Positions 28,157-49,253 are shown, counted from the first letter of the stretch. The stretch: 64,000 bases of DNA from Straminergon stramineum (GCA_963920665.1 OY987271.1:4708350-4772349); one strand, 5' to 3'. Translations and numbers: made by a program. Notes: generated from the letters alone by a model not told the origin.

Positions 28157-30861
28157 ATGGCGGAAGCAGTGTCGAGAATCGGCTTGGCCGGCTTGGCCGT
28201 GATGGGCCAAAACCTGGCTCTCAACATCGCAGAGAAAGGTTTCCCTATCTCCGTCTACAACCGCACCGACGCCAAAGTAGACGAGACCGTAGAACGTGCG
28301 AAGGAAGAAGGCGACTTGCCTCTCACCGGCTACTATAGCCCCAAAGACTTCGTCATGTCCATCCAAAAGCCCCGCTCCATCATCATCCTCGTGAAAGCCG
28401 GTGCCCCCGTCGACCAAACGATCCAAACGCTCTCCCAGTACATGGAGCCTGGCGACTGCATCATCGACGGAGGAAACGAGTGGTACGAGAATACGGAAAG
28501 GCGAGCTAAGCAGGTTGCAGAGCAAGGGCTGCTTTACCTTGGAATGGGGGTGTCAGGAGGGGAAGAAGGCGCTCGCAATGGACCTTCAATGATGCCGGGC
28601 GGCACTGAAGTAAGTAGTCCTTATCTAACATCCAATTTTTACTGTTGTGCTCCAAGAATTTGGTCTTGACTGCCAATCTTGATGAATTTTGCGCTACATT
28701 TTTTGTTATTCTGGTAAGATAAAGGCTCCGTTAAGCATAAAGTACATTAGTGACTCAAGTGAAGTTTGAATTGTGCTAGAATTTTGAAAACTCTTGATCT
28801 GTTGACATGTAATTTTTTGCAATTGATTTTTGGTTTGGGCTACCCAATTCTGGCGAATTTTGCATTGCATTTTTGTTTCTCTGGTAAGGTAGAGTCTCCG
28901 TTCGCCTTGCAGTACATTAGAGGCCAGCGAAATTTGGTTTGTGGTAGAAGTGTGAAAACTCTTAAATCTGTTGACATTTAATAATTTGCAATCAGTTTTT
29001 AGCTCAAACACAACATAAATGTGCAAAATTGTAGATGGCGCAAGTTTCTAGATTCCATACAGTACATTAGAGGCTCCATTTGACCATACCAGTGAACTTT
29101 GAATTGCGCTAGAAGTTTGAAAATACTTAGTCTATTGACATGCAGTTCTTGGAATTGATTTTTAGCTCAACACAGTATAAATATGCAAAATTGTAGATGG
29201 CGCAAGTTTCTAGATTGTTTTAGGGGAAGGCTCAAAGTTCACTGGTATGGTCTATGGAACCTCTCCGTTACTGCTTGGTGAATAGGGACTTAACATTAGC
29301 TACTCTACAATTTCTGGCGATTTTACAGCAAATTGTCATTGAAATTCGTCGAAAGTAATCGCATTTTCCTCCTAAATTTCCTGTAGCTGAACCCGAATTT
29401 TGTCGAAATCTGGAGATTTCCAGTGAATTTCCTTCAGATTTCATTGAATTTTAACCTCTTTCTATTCCCTTGCACTTCAGGAAGCGTACCACTACATCGA
29501 AGACGTTGTGAAGAAAGTCGCAGCGCAAGTGGACGACGGCCCGTGTGTGACCTACGTCGGCCGAGGCGGAGCCGGAAATTTCGTGAAAATGATTCACAAC
29601 GGGATTGAATACGGTGACATGCAGCTCATCTCCGAAGCTTATGACGTGTTGAAGTCCGTCGGAGGTTTAACGAACGAAGAATTGTACACAACATTTGCTG
29701 AATGGAACGAGGGCGAGCTCGAGAGTTTCTTAATTGAGATCACTCGTGACATCTTCTGCGTTAAGGACGATATCGGTGACGGGTTTCTCGTTGACAAGAT
29801 CCTGGACAAGTATGTGCACCCCCCATGACCAGCGTTTTTTTGCTCATTTTTCGTTTTAATTTCAACAATTTGGTTGAGGGCTACCAATTTTGGTTAATTG
29901 TGCATAGTAGGTTTATTATTTTGTTTGCTACAATACAGAAATTTTAGCAAATTACAGAAAGTTCTGTAGAATTTGGCTCAAAATCATATCTCCTCTTTGC
30001 ATTTCCTACAGGCTTGTAGCTAGACCAAAAATTTGTCAAAAAGAGAACCAATGATAGAATTCCCCCTTACAGTAGCTGCATAAGCCATATTTTCTTTATG
30101 TTAGACTTGGAAAAGCTTGAATGTGGAATTAAGACCGCAATTCCTGTTGATACAGGACGGGGATGAAGGGAACTGGGAAGTGGACAGTCCAGCAAGCCGC
30201 GGAGCTTTCAATCGCCGCCCCCACCATCGCAGCCTCTCTCGATTCACGTTTCCTTTCAGGCTTGAAAGAGGAGCGTCTGGAAGCTGCCAGGATCTTCAAA
30301 GAAGCTGGCGTTGAGGACATCCTAGCTGTGAAGGATCTGGACAAGAAGCAACTGGTCGACGACGTTCGCAAAGCGCTCTACGCATCAAAGATTTGCAGCT
30401 ACGCGCAAGGGATGAATCTGATTCGCGCCAAGAGCATTGAGCAAGACTGGAACCTCGATTTGGGTGAGCTTGCTCGCATCTGGAAGGGGGGTTGCATCAT
30501 CCGAGCGAAGTTTCTCGACCGGATCAAACAAGCTTATGATCGTAACCCAAAGCTGGCTTCCCTTCTGATTGATCCGGAGTTTACGAAGGAGATGGTGGAG
30601 CGTCAATCTGCTTGGCGGAGAGTGGTGAGCTTAGCAATTGAGGTCGGCGTTTCCACTCCTGGAATGACTGCTTCACTTGCGTATTTTGATACTTACCGAA
30701 GGGGTCGTCTGCCTGCTAATCTCGTGCAAGCGCAGCGAGACTACTTCGGTGCGCATACTTACGAGCGCGTGGACAGGCCTGGATCCTTCCACACCAATTG
30801 GTTCAAGATCGCCAAGCAGTTCACGAACAAAGCCAAGGAGCCTGTGCATTCGAAAATTTAA
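28157..30861 (+). CDS. PGD2: 6-phosphogluconate dehydrogenase, decarboxylating, with C-terminal SKI (peroxisomal-type)
   Basis: The enzyme oxidises 6-phosphogluconate with NADP+ to ribulose 5-phosphate, CO2 and NADPH in the oxidative pentose phosphate pathway. Exons 28157-28609, 29481-29809 and 30156-30861 join in frame to 495 residues, the usual length. The N-terminus [22 protein letters not shown] begins directly with the NADP-binding fold, so there is no plastid transit peptide. Visible sites are YNRT (NADP phosphate), [33 protein letters not shown] with the catalytic Lys and Glu, [21 protein letters not shown] and the C-terminal RPGSFHTNW substrate loop. The last three residues, SKI, are a type-1 peroxisomal signal, as known from Arabidopsis PGD2; dual cytosol/peroxisome location is therefore likely. 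The gene symbol follows that resemblance. Confidence 0.96.
28690..29263 (+). repeat. Tandem and inverted repeats inside 6-phosphogluconate dehydrogenase intron 1
   Basis: The word AGTACATTAG recurs at 28741, 28911 and 29061 within three diverged units of 150-170 bp. Each unit carries GAAAA(C/T)(A/T)CTT...(C/T)TGTTGACAT and later TTGCAAT or TGGAATTGATTTTT. In addition, 29070-29102 and 29232-29263 are an inverted pair (ACCATACCAGTGAACTTTGA and its complement), so the RNA could fold back over about 130 nt. It may be remnants of a small transposon family rather than a regulatory device. Confidence 0.65.
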
Positions 30862-38229
<7,368 letters not shown>

Positions 38230-38480
38230 CTAGCTAGCTAGCTCTGTCAGTCCCCTATTCGATCAGTTGGGTGCACGTCTAGACTCTAGATATGCCATCA
38301 ATCTCCTGTGAAATGAGATTATAACACGAAGGTAAATTAAAACAATTGTAAATATATTGTCTGAGCTAAATTAAGAGAACTTATAATTGAACAGACCTAA
38401 GAGTAGGTGACAAGAACTTACTGTCTGCAACACTGGTAGTATGGATATCGATGTGAATGTCTGTAGATTACAGTTATAAT
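38230..38480. other. Alpha-tubulin 3' flank
   Basis: Begins with CTAGCTAGCTAGCTAGCT right after the stop codon, then AT-rich DNA; the 3' UTR is presumably here, but I could not fix a poly(A) site. Confidence 0.4.
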
Positions 38481-38588
38481 GAATTTCATAAAAATGGCGG
38501 TATTACAGTAAAATGGCGCAACATTCCATTAAAATGGCATGGAATATGTCAGAAATGGCAGAATAATACTGCCATTTTAATGAAATTC
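38481..38588. mobile_element. Small hairpin MITE, 108 bp
   Basis: Terminal inverted repeats of 23 bp (38481-38503 and 38566-38588; GAATTTCAT(A/T)AAAATGGC at each end) match at 21 of 23 positions. Inside, AAAATGGC recurs in both orientations, and another AAAATGGCGG lies at about 38757, so this may be one member of a local family. There is no coding capacity. Confidence 0.65.
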
Positions 38589-41500
38589 ACCATAGTTGGG
38601 TATGAGGATGTTGTACCTTAGATTATCAAAGGTGGCAATCATCTTAGTTGATAGCAAGACAAATTGGTTCTAGGATAAGACAATCTACAACACAGGATTA
38701 ATGTTGCACTTGAATTTTGATCTTATTGAAAAAGAAATAAATGGAAAATTACATTAAAATGGCGGAATTCCATAGTTACATGCCATTTTTCCATTTGGGT
38801 CCTTTAGCTCTAAAGTCTAAGATTGGTTGATAGATTTCAAACCACACAGTCTAAATGTAAGGTAGTCTACTCTATTTCTGCCCTTGTTCTTTAGACTGTC
38901 CCTAGCCAGGGTCTAAAATGGACATTAACTTGTTGTAAAATGGATCTACGTAAAGCATTGAATGTTTTGTCAATGATGCCAGAGAAATTTAACATTTGTC
39001 AAATGGTCCTTTATACTTTGCTAGTGGATGGAATAAGAGCCAAGGTAGGTCCATTTCTAAAATGTTTACCTGTATTCAAAAAAAAATTTCCCCTACAACT
39101 TTGAATGCTAATATTTTTCAATTTGTACAGTCAAACTTGATAAAAAAAGATTTTACCACATGATCTCATACAAGTATAGTACAAGATCCTACAGTTAGAT
39201 TTTTAATTTTAATGTTTTTCTTTCTTGAATGCAACAGAAATGGCAACTTCGAGTGATTTTTGTCAAAAAATAGGCCTTGGCCCATTAGGAGTGTAGTAAA
39301 GGTCACATTTTGGAACCTTGTCTTTTACTTTCTACATGTTGCAGTGCTTGTTTTTGGTGACTACGCATGTGTGGGTTTTGTAAGGCCTACAATCAAGAAA
39401 TAGATACCTATGGCAGAATTCTTTAGAAATTCATAAGTAATTCAAAAATGCTTTAAAAATATGAAACCACTTGGGTTGGATTCCACATCAATTTTTCTTC
39501 AAGTGAAAAATAAGTAAAATAATTTCATACATCGAAGAACCATCGAAAAGGCCGACCATCCCTTAAACGGGTGCTTTAAGAGCAAACTATCATAAAGTGC
39601 CAAGTTTGTGGACTATTGCCATTTCAACAAAATTGCTTTTATAACAAGAAATAAAGTAGGTCATTACAAAAATTACCAAATCAATCAGTAGAACACACAT
39701 TTGAATGGGCACCAAAAAAAATAGAGCCTCAAGGTATTTTCATAGCAATGAAAAGGTGGAAAAGAAATATATATTTTTAAAAATAGATGTTGGATTTTTA
39801 GGGATATTATGTTTTCGAAAAAACTTGCATAGGAAAAACAAATATCTCTACTTTAGGCATCTCCTTAAATCACATTTGTCAACTTTATTTAATTATTGTA
39901 CATGGAATGTTGAACTTAACCACCTGGTAAATAATGGGGGGGGGGGCTTCTAGCCATTTGCACTAGAGTAATGGACCAAGCACCACATCCTTGGAACAAA
40001 ATAGTATTAGAAGGGCGGAAAATTGTCAAAAAACTTGAAATCAAAAAAAATCTTGGATGAAATCACCAAATTGTGAATGAAAACATGACTACTGATATGT
40101 GATATGTACTAATGTGATATTTTCTATCCAATATGTGGATGAATGTTGAAATTTGGAGCATGACTAGAACTTTGAATATTGCCACTTTGGCACTTCATAG
40201 AAAATGAAAAAAACAACTAGAAAGTAAAGTAAAAATTACAATGTTACCCCTCTAATATCACCTCCTCCACCAATCACTAATTGTACAAACAATATAGGAA
40301 GTGTTGAACTTTTGGATTTATCTTCAAATATCATATATAAAAAACATAGAAGTCCTAAAAAATAGGTCAAATTCATCTATTGACAATTGACCAAAAGCTC
40401 TAAATCTACTTTGCTACATTCCAAATTTTACTTGAAATTGATCAAATACATGATTCAAATTGAGTAGTAATAAACCAAAGGCAAACATCTTAGTTAGTTT
40501 ACATCAAAAGCAATTGACTTCAACAACTTCATAAATTGAGCTTTCATAAATTGATTTTTGAACTGAGAGTTCATGTTGGATGTCTAAGGTTTACTTATAG
40601 TAGTTCATTGAAAAGAGTACCTATTTTGAAACTCATTCTATAGTCTATCATATTTCATTCTATGAGAAGGACATAGAAATGTGATAATAAAAGAGTATGA
40701 GTGTAAAGGGGATTCAAAACCATCTTTCCTCCCACCTCTAATTTTTTCTTAAATAATGTCATTTTTGTGGATTATAGTACTATCCTACATCTTAATGTAA
40801 TTGCATCCAATTTGAAGTACCTAGATTGTGACGTTAAGGGGTCTACATAGAAATTAATAATTACAATAGATGAATTTTTAAGTGTTCAAATTATCAAAAA
40901 AGTTCGTTTGAAAAAATCATAGTTTTGAAACAATTTTAACTCGTAAATCAATTAATGTCGAGAATTCTTCCTTCTATTCTTTGATAGAAGAAGAAGAGTA
41001 GCTCTAGTCTTTGTAGACCAACTTGAATGAAGAGTCTATTGGGGGTAGTCCTACTACTTAAGTTATGATGTAGAGGCATATGTCAAGAGTACTACCTTAA
41101 TCAAAGTAGACTCTATGATATAGTACCGTAGCCCATATGTGATAGCCTATAGCTAGTGATCATCATTTTGAGTTTTATTTTTTTTTGTTGTACTTGATAT
41201 ATTACAAGAATTTTCTTGAAGTTTCCTCTAATTAGATAAAGAGCACTTTCCTTAACATTCATCATGATCCATCCAATGAATGATCGAGCATTAGAGGTTA
41301 AAATAATAGTGCTATCTATTCCAAGTTTGTCACCTTCTAGTCAACCATATGGAAGCCAAAATCCACACTTTCACAAAGGATGTGTTAACTCCTTAATTTT
41401 TTTGGCTATGTTTTCACCAAAAGCACTCCCAAATTGCCATTTCTAGTACAAGTACCAAAGTTTAGAAAAGAAAAACTTTTTGGACACATGTAATTGTATG

Positions 41501-44500
41501 ATCTTGAAGTATGCTAGTTTGAGAAGATGTGGAAAATTTTTCAAAAATTTCCACCATGTTGATTGCAAGATACAACATTTGAATTGACAAAAATCTTTTT
41601 TTTGGCTTTACGAAAAAAACAAGCAACTGTACTTCACAAGGTCACATTTGTATAAAAAAATGTCCAAAATGGTGGTGTTTCTTTGGATTCATTCTTCAAG
41701 GTAAGTTGTCTACATACATTGTACAACATATAGGAAAAAATAGTAAATAGAAAGAAGTAGAAAATGATTCAAAATACTAAATTGTTAAGAATTTTTTGAT
41801 GAAATTGAAAAATCACAATTCCAAAGATTTTAATGTTTTAATAAACAATCTATATCCTCTAATTTTATTTTCTCCATATATATATATATAATTTTTTGGA
41901 AACCCAAAGTTTATTCCAAGAAATGTACCAAGAACAAATTGCAAAAGTTGAGGGCAAAGACTTGGAGAATTTTTTTCCAAAAATATTGAAAATTGAATTG
42001 AATAAAGGACTTCAAAGTTTATCTTTGGGTAGAGATTCCATAACTACCTGCAAACTAAAACTCATCATAACTTTCATCTCAATAATTAAAATGGAATGAT
42101 CCAAAACTTTACAAGCATATATACATCTAGAAAATCAATTTCAATTTTTTATTTCTTAAAAAATTGATTTTTAAGAGGGTTTTTTTAGCTGCCAAGGTTG
42201 CCCCCCGAGCAATGAAAATTACATTCCATACAATAACTTTTTGACCATGTAGTCTAAATTTATAAAAATTGTTGTCCCTTAAAGATAATCCTTGTGCACA
42301 TTGTTGTGTGAAAATTTTAAATTTTAAAAATTAAAAAATCCATTTGTAGTGAGTTGCCCCAAATTGCTATGTTGGCAAAAAAACGTAATTTGGGCATTCA
42401 GGGTTAAGGCAAACACCCCCTAAATTGTACCCTGCTAAAACCACCATCAATACTCTAGGTACATCTCCAAAATCAACATGTACCGATGTGGAAGAAACAA
42501 TTTCAGATTCACTACCAAAAAACTTTGACCCTTCATAACTTTTGCATATGGTATCCAAATATCACATTCTTTGTTGTGTTGGAGCCTCCTTTCACTTCCC
42601 AATGAGAAACTATGAAAATTTGATTACTAAATAGCCACCCATAGTAAAAAGTGACGGTTTTGGGGGTACCCACCTTATTCCCATTGAGTGAATTGCACTC
42701 ATGCAGCCCACTTATTGACCATTGTTGGTATACTTTTATTGAACAAAAAAACTAATAATCCAACAATATAAATAATATAAAAATATATAAAAATGCAGGA
42801 TGTGAGTGACTTGTAATCTGTAATAACTGACTGAGTTTCCAAGGGAGCTGCAAAGGGAGTCACATATGTCTTGTGTGTGGAGTAACTTAAGTACTTTTGA
42901 AAATGAGCCATTGTGGTACGTTTGCCAACCATGTGGGGGTACTTTGAACTACCCGGGGATATGCTGGTAACCTGCACAGATCTCTGATATTGTTGTGTGG
43001 TACTAAGGCACTGGAGCTGCTTTTCACATGTTCCAACTAATAGGTGTACGACATGTGGCATTTTTAAAGGAAAAAGTGAATTCTTTTGAGTCTAATCTAC
43101 AACTTAATTAGTAAGTTACAATATGAAGGTGAAAACATCCAAAAACTTCGGTTTACCAACATTTCTGACAAGTACAGTAAACTTCTACTAGAAGTGTCCC
43201 TGAAAGTGCAATTAAATCGTTCCCATACTTAATCCATAAACGTTCACATGGATGTTTAGTGTCCAATGGATGATAGAGTTTCATTTTGTGTGCGGGATAG
43301 AAGTGCAACTATTCATCCTTGGAATTTTGTGTGCTAAGGAGAGATCTTCTACAATATTTTGACTTCCAATGAGTGCTTTTGGATTTTTGTAAACCAATGA
43401 TTCCCACACTATCAAAATGAATGATTTCTATGGGCACTAGTCCATCTTTTAAGGGTTAATTGCAATTGGTTGACTATTGATTCTCTAGAGTTTGGTTTTA
43501 CAACTAGACTATGTGATGATTTCAATGGTCTAGGGAGATTTCCACTTTGAAAATTCTTAATAAATGCATGTCTTATGTAGAAATTCTAAATTTTTTTTTT
43601 CTCTAAGAAAGGTGCTTCCAACTGCATTGAATTGCTTATTTCGACGTTTTTGGGTGTTCGCACCTTAGTTTCCTAAGATTTGTGTCCAACATGCATGAGC
43701 ACTTTATCACAAATATCTTTAATAATATTTAAGTTGCTTATACAGTATTTTCTCAACTAAATTATGGGATCACTCCAAACAATTAATTTTGAAAATAAAT
43801 TAAAAATGAAGTTCCATCATATAATCATGTTGTAAAATTGAAACCTGCAAAAATTTACAGCGCCTGAAGCGTGGTGCGCTGTATTATGGTCACTTCTACA
43901 AACATGCTTCTCTAAGATGCTGGGCCCCAAATGGGAACTTTGTGAAACTTTGTGAAGGTCTCCATGAGGTCAGAAATGGACTTCAAAAGAATTGTGGAGT
44001 GCTCAAAGTAGCAAAATCCTGATGAAGAATTTTAGTACCCTACTCTTGAAACCCTCTGTGAACATGGACTCACATGGCCAGTTGGTACATGAAAATGAAC
44101 AGAGGGCTCCATGTTCTGCCAACTTGAAGAGATCAACTGAAAAACTCTTTAAATCAGGGTCAGGACTGATATAGAAAAACAATAAAAGAGGCGCAAAATA
44201 GAGAGTAGCCAATAATCAATTGCCACAGAAAGCTGCACGTCTCAAAGAAACAGCAAGTGCACGTAGGCACCTGAAATACTTCATTGGATATGGCCTCTTT
44301 AGACCTTAAAATGATCAGAATACAGAGTATTTTACAGGATATGTAACTAGGAACAAAGCGACCATCAGTCAGCCGGGAGTCTCATCATTCATGAAGACGT
44401 TTGATATTAAGAATCGATCACAAAAAAAAGGGTACTACTACACCTGAACTTCCCCACTGCTTATGGTATCTACCGCCTTCTCAGAAATGAATGTCACTAT

Positions 44501-44591
44501 TCAGACAAGAAGCATCCTACTTGCTAACCTTTTTGATCTTAACCCAAACCCCTACTTGTTTTTGAAAATGATCAGTTTTTTGGTTTAGTAT
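38589..44591. other. Long AT-rich intergenic region, no supported gene
   Basis: Six kilobases without a recognisable ORF, RNA gene or complete transposon on either strand. There is a run of G at about 39937-39946 and many A/T runs. A stretch at about 42170-42260 shares loose wording (GTTGCCCCCC...) with part of the TTAA-flanked element at about 61820, so old transposon debris is likely. The 3' UTR of the minus-strand RING gene should lie in the last few hundred bases. Confidence 0.5.
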
Positions 44592-47257
44592 TCACCCGTG
44601 ACTGGGGTCAGTTTCATCTGTAATCCTGCCGTTCTCATCAATTGGGCAATTTTTAGGTGCCAACCCTGACTGTGAACTACTAGACTCCACAGCATCATTT
44701 GAGTCATTCTTCGTATTATTGAGCTCCACGCCATTCTTGGGCACTTTGATCTCTAATAAACGTTCAACTGGAGTCCGACAAATTGGGCAACGATTGGTTT
44801 GGAATCTTAACACCTTGGCGCATTCACTGCACATGCACTGATATCCAGTAATAGCAAATGCGTTAGTAAAATACAAATAAACCGTTGACGAATATGTGGC
44901 AGGCTGAGTTGTAAATAATCCCTAAATCAAAAACGATGTCATGTGTATGTCTTCAACCCCTACATGCCTAAATGACCAAAAGTGACCGCTTCCATGTCTA
45001 TCAAGAATTGTAGATCATTTAGGAAGTTACCAACAGAAGAAGTCATGCCCTACATTTTTAACAGGAAAATATGCTCTAGAAGTTCCCTATAGTCACTATT
45101 AGCTTCCGAAGTGGACTATCATCATTTTTAGTTCGTTTGAGCACTTAGGGGCGAAAAGAATAATATATGCAGGTCAAACCAAAGCGTAAAAGACGGAAGC
45201 GAAGAGCCACAAAAAAACTGAAATAATCGTAAAATTATCTAAAAGCATCACTGGTGGCAAAAGAAGAAAATAACGGTTGAACAACCGAATCGAGCGGAAC
45301 TGTAGAAACTCCAGGCCAGATCAAAATTCATAATATCCATAATTCAAAATTCAAGTTTAGCTCCACATTAAGCAGAAAAGCGCACCAGGTAGACAGGGAG
45401 GGTATACGCTAAAATATAGAACCAGCAGAATAGCATTGAAGAAAAAACATTATTTAATGACGAAACAATGTATTTGTTGAATTGCACACCCAAAACAAAA
45501 AGCCTTACCATGTGTCGACAGGGTAGAACAGTGGTATCCCGAGGCTCTGACATACACACGACACATTCTTTGCCAGCGTCAGTGCCGTCAAAGTTGACCC
45601 CACCTCCACTGTTCTCGATCCCATAGATTTCCTGAAGCTCATATCTGACACCCTCAACCCAAATGATCTGCTTCACCACCCGTATTTGGTACGTCTCATC
45701 GTCCTTCTTCTCAATGACTGCTTGCGTGATCTGGGAGTGCACCCATTCCGGCAGGGCAGCTCCCAGGGGCTCGGCATCTCGTGGTGGTTCACCGAGTGGG
45801 GGGGATTTGGGTACCGTCTCCATCCGGATCAACAAAGGAAACACATTGTCTTCACCTCCTTTCAATAATTCTTCGTCATCAAATAGAGCCAGCATCACAC
45901 CTGTCTCTGGATCTTGCTTGAACTTCTGACCCAGCCCTTTCTCAAAATTGGTTCGCAGCGGTGTGTAGATGTGAGGCTTTGCTGGTGTCACACTGCAGTT
46001 CACGCCCTCCTTCGCAAGGAAGAATACGCATATGCTGCACATGAAATTAATGATCAGTATCTCAAGCAAAAATTGTATCACAGGAATTCCCAAGAAAATT
46101 TGTATCATGAGAATACAAGAATTCAAAAGGACTAAATGCTTTACAGGAAGAGAATTGTGAACCATACCCTATATAACATTCTAGGAATCAGTGCCTAACA
46201 ACTTGGGTCATCAGCTATTCAAGTCAGAATCAGGGTATCCAAGATTCAGTGATCCTCTGAAATTGACGCACTTCCACTAATGTGTTCAGTTCAACATTTG
46301 AAAGAAAGTTTTCTGACTTGTGGGTCTAAGTCGATGTGGTTCAAGAGTTCCAGTCGAATAATGAATGCCACATGATTCTAAAGGTGAACACTGTTGGGTC
46401 CATATGACTATTAACATTACTAGTTCTCACATTGCTTTTAAAGATCTATTTGACATTAGTGTTACCTTGAAAAGGTTGCCAGCCAAACACTGCTCAAGAT
46501 TGTTGTGCAAAATCGAACCATTCGACTAGGAAAAAAACATAAGATTTCAAAAATGACCAGCAGCCTAACAGCAAGGAATTAATGAACAAAAACCCTAAAA
46601 CGCGCCATATCATCAAACTAGGGCTCAAAGAAAATTCCCATCACTTAAAGAAGAATTTCACAGCCAAGACTTCGAAGCTCGAATATTATTCCAGCGTTGC
46701 TAGAGCAGTTGGTGCTCCAGAAATTGCCAGAACCACCCGACAATCCAACAATAAAATGAAGAATGAGTTACTTACCTTCCAGCGACCGTGGCATCGAAAG
46801 TGAAAGCCACAAGGTAATACCCCGGATTCTCCTCGTCTTTCTCCAACCGCAATGTGGCCTTCTTCAAATTCACGTCGTTCTGAATGGTATTGGCTTTCTG
46901 ATGCTCCGCGACTTCCAATACGCGTGGAGGGGGCAGAGGAGGAGGGGCATACGGTGGAGTCCTATACATTTGCGGCGGCGGCCGATTCATCATGTACTGC
47001 CCATTGCTTTGAATAATGTTGTGCGGGAAATACTGAGGCGCCGGAATTGGGCCCCCCATGCCATTATTGTAGGGAGGGTAAGGGTAGTAATTTACATGGG
47101 GCGGATAATTCGCCGGGGGAGGGGTTGGCGCAGCATGACGACCGGGATGGCCCGGCGGCGCAGGGGCAATTCGTGGCGGAGGAGGAGGCCCTCCGATTGC
47201 AGGTCCAGGGTTCTGAGAGATACGGCTATTGCGCCGACTGCTTGGCAAGTTACCCAT
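44592..47257 (-). CDS. LUL: RING-type E3 ubiquitin ligase of the LOG2/LUL (mahogunin-like) family
   Basis: LOG2/LUL proteins are myristoylated ubiquitin ligases; Arabidopsis LOG2 acts with GDU1 in amino-acid export and some relatives act in abscisic-acid and drought responses. Exons on the minus strand (47257-46776, 46034-45509 and 44837-44592) join in frame to 417 residues. It begins MGNLPSS, with Gly2 and Ser6 for N-myristoylation. A Pro/Tyr/Asn-rich disordered region follows (about residues 20-115). The DAR2 substrate-binding region runs from about residue 125 ([11 protein letters not shown]...[24 protein letters not shown]) through [16 protein letters not shown]. The RING finger is [19 protein letters not shown] then [20 protein letters not shown], split exactly by intron 2. 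The tail is Asn/Ser/Asp-rich. The start at 47257 is preferred to an upstream in-frame GTG because of the myristoylation context. Slightly longer than Arabidopsis LOG2 (388). Confidence 0.95.
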
Positions 47258-48170
47258 GAAGCTCCTCACAAAAAACTCAAAAAAAATTTCAAAATCGCTA
47301 CCCTAAACACGAACCTAGAACCTATGTGTGTCTATCTAGTAATAAGTTAGCTATTTTCTTTATCTTAATCGGGGATTCCTTTCTATTTGCTTTTTTTCTA
47401 ATTAGGCTTACCCGGAGAAATTCAATTCAATCCCCCCTTTGAGGAATTCCGACCATTCTCTCTCCCGATCATAGATCTACCGAAATTCGCCCGCTCGGAA
47501 ACGAAAACTGCAATACGGAAACGTCAACGACAATACCTGACGCGACCATTCGCCATTTGAAAGAAAGAAAGAAAAAACCCTCGATCCACCGTCTCCGCCT
47601 CAGTTGTGCTCACATCTATCACGAACTCCGTACTCAATCATCGCCAAAAAGCCATGCTGCTTGGAAATTCTCCAAACTCCAAAAACAACGTCCAAGAGCG
47701 CACCGGAAACAAACCCCAACAACTTCCGGCACAAGAAACCTCGAGACTTGATGTAAAAAAAATCAGAGAAGAAGCGCCGGAGTAGGCAATCTGAAGGCCA
47801 CCTGGAAGAAGGAAATCTGTGGGGAAGCATCGACGAGTGATCGAAGAAGCCAGAAAAGGGGGAACCCCGGCCAGCGCGTGAGCACGGAAGTGAGAGGGCG
47901 GTCTGATGTTGTGGGCCTATGGCCATGGATGGAGGTCAAGCTCGCTCGTCGGCGTTCATCTATCGTAATTCATCCTTGTCTTCATCGAAAAGGGAAATCT
48001 GGAAGAAAAGGAGATGCTGGTCTAGAAAGAAATCTTTCGAAAGTCGAGGAAGAAACAGACGAAAAATATGGACGAAGAAGTTTTCGTCGAGGTGTCGATG
48101 TCTGGCGGGGACTGGCGGGGAATATCGGTAGCTGGTGGTCGCATATATTTTCTTGGTATTCATATCATTT
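47258..48170 (-). promoter_or_regulatory. Leader and promoter region of the RING ligase gene
   Basis: This is less AT-rich than the DNA upstream, with C/T-rich minus-strand text around 48130-47560. Short ORFs on both strands have no family resemblance. A 5' UTR with or without an intron is likely, but I cannot place the transcription start. Confidence 0.35.
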
Positions 48171-49253
48171 ATTCATTTATATAAAATTATGTAATTTATA
48201 CAATTATTTAACTGTAAAGGGAGAGATTACCAGCGATTTTAAGATTTTTCACTTTTTTTATATCACTGGAAATTTAGGGTAAAAAATTGGTCAGAAAAAC
48301 TTGTGTTTGTACTATGGTAGTGTAAGAAAATTTGGATTGTTCTTTAATTAACTACAAATATTGAATTTTTTTTTTAAATTGTTGAATAATGGAGGTGAAA
48401 GTCTAGAGAAAAATATTCATAAACAACAACTTCATTTTCATTCTTTAAAAAATTATTCTATAGGAGCAAGAAGCAAGTACAAGATTGAAAGAAAATAAAA
48501 ATTTAGGGAATAGAATTTTTTAGAGATTATAATTTTAGGGTTTAAATTGGAACCTTCAAAAACTTGAGGGGACAATGGGACTTGAGGGGTTAAATAGGAA
48601 TCTTCAAAAAATAGAAACTTGGGGAATCTCCTCTTGACATCCATTGAATTTTGAAAAAAATTACAAAAGATCTTGTGATTTAAATACAATGTGTTTTGAT
48701 TCTATTTAGGAGTGTCCATACTTTTGACTTCTAATGCAAGATTTAATTTTTTAATTTTAGAACTTGATCAACCTGAAGTTCAAGATCTTCTTGCAAAAAT
48801 TGGCTAGTGAATTAGGAAACTTAATTGCTTTGCAAACAACAAGGCTTATATTAATTCTTAAAGGACATTTCAAGGCAAAGGGGCATGTTGTCTACAAAAT
48901 AATGGAAATTGTAGGAACTTGAGTCAATATGGTTCTTTTTTAAAATTGTCTCATTTTTCCTCTCGTCCCAAGAGGCATGGAATGAGGTTTTGCTTCACTG
49001 AAGTTGTGCTCTTTGCAAGGAGAGTGATCTTCATCGGCCTCTAGAGAGGAGGAGGCACTTCTTTCCTAACATTGCTCTAGGGAGAATGTTTATTGTAGTT
49101 ATCGAGAGCTCCCTTTGTAGAGTAGTTCCACAACTTGCTAGAAAAATTGTTGCTCCTCGTTGCCTGCTGCAAAATCACTATAACAGATTTCTTGGGCTTC
49201 CTATTGAGGAACTAAAATGTCCTTTAAGGATCAAGGGTTAAGAATTGATTGAA
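48171..49253. other. AT-rich intergenic DNA with a possible old element
   Basis: No gene is supported. At 48851-49241 an interval begins TTAATTCTTAAAGGACAT and ends with the near-complement ATGTCCTTTAAGGATC...GGGTTAA. It may be a degenerate member of the TTAA-flanked transposon family seen next to it; its inside contains broken coding-like text without identity. Confidence 0.35.

Noticed and set aside
46763..47350. 195-codon plus-strand ORF rich in Arg
   Set aside because: Antisense shadow of the Pro-rich first exon of the RING ligase.
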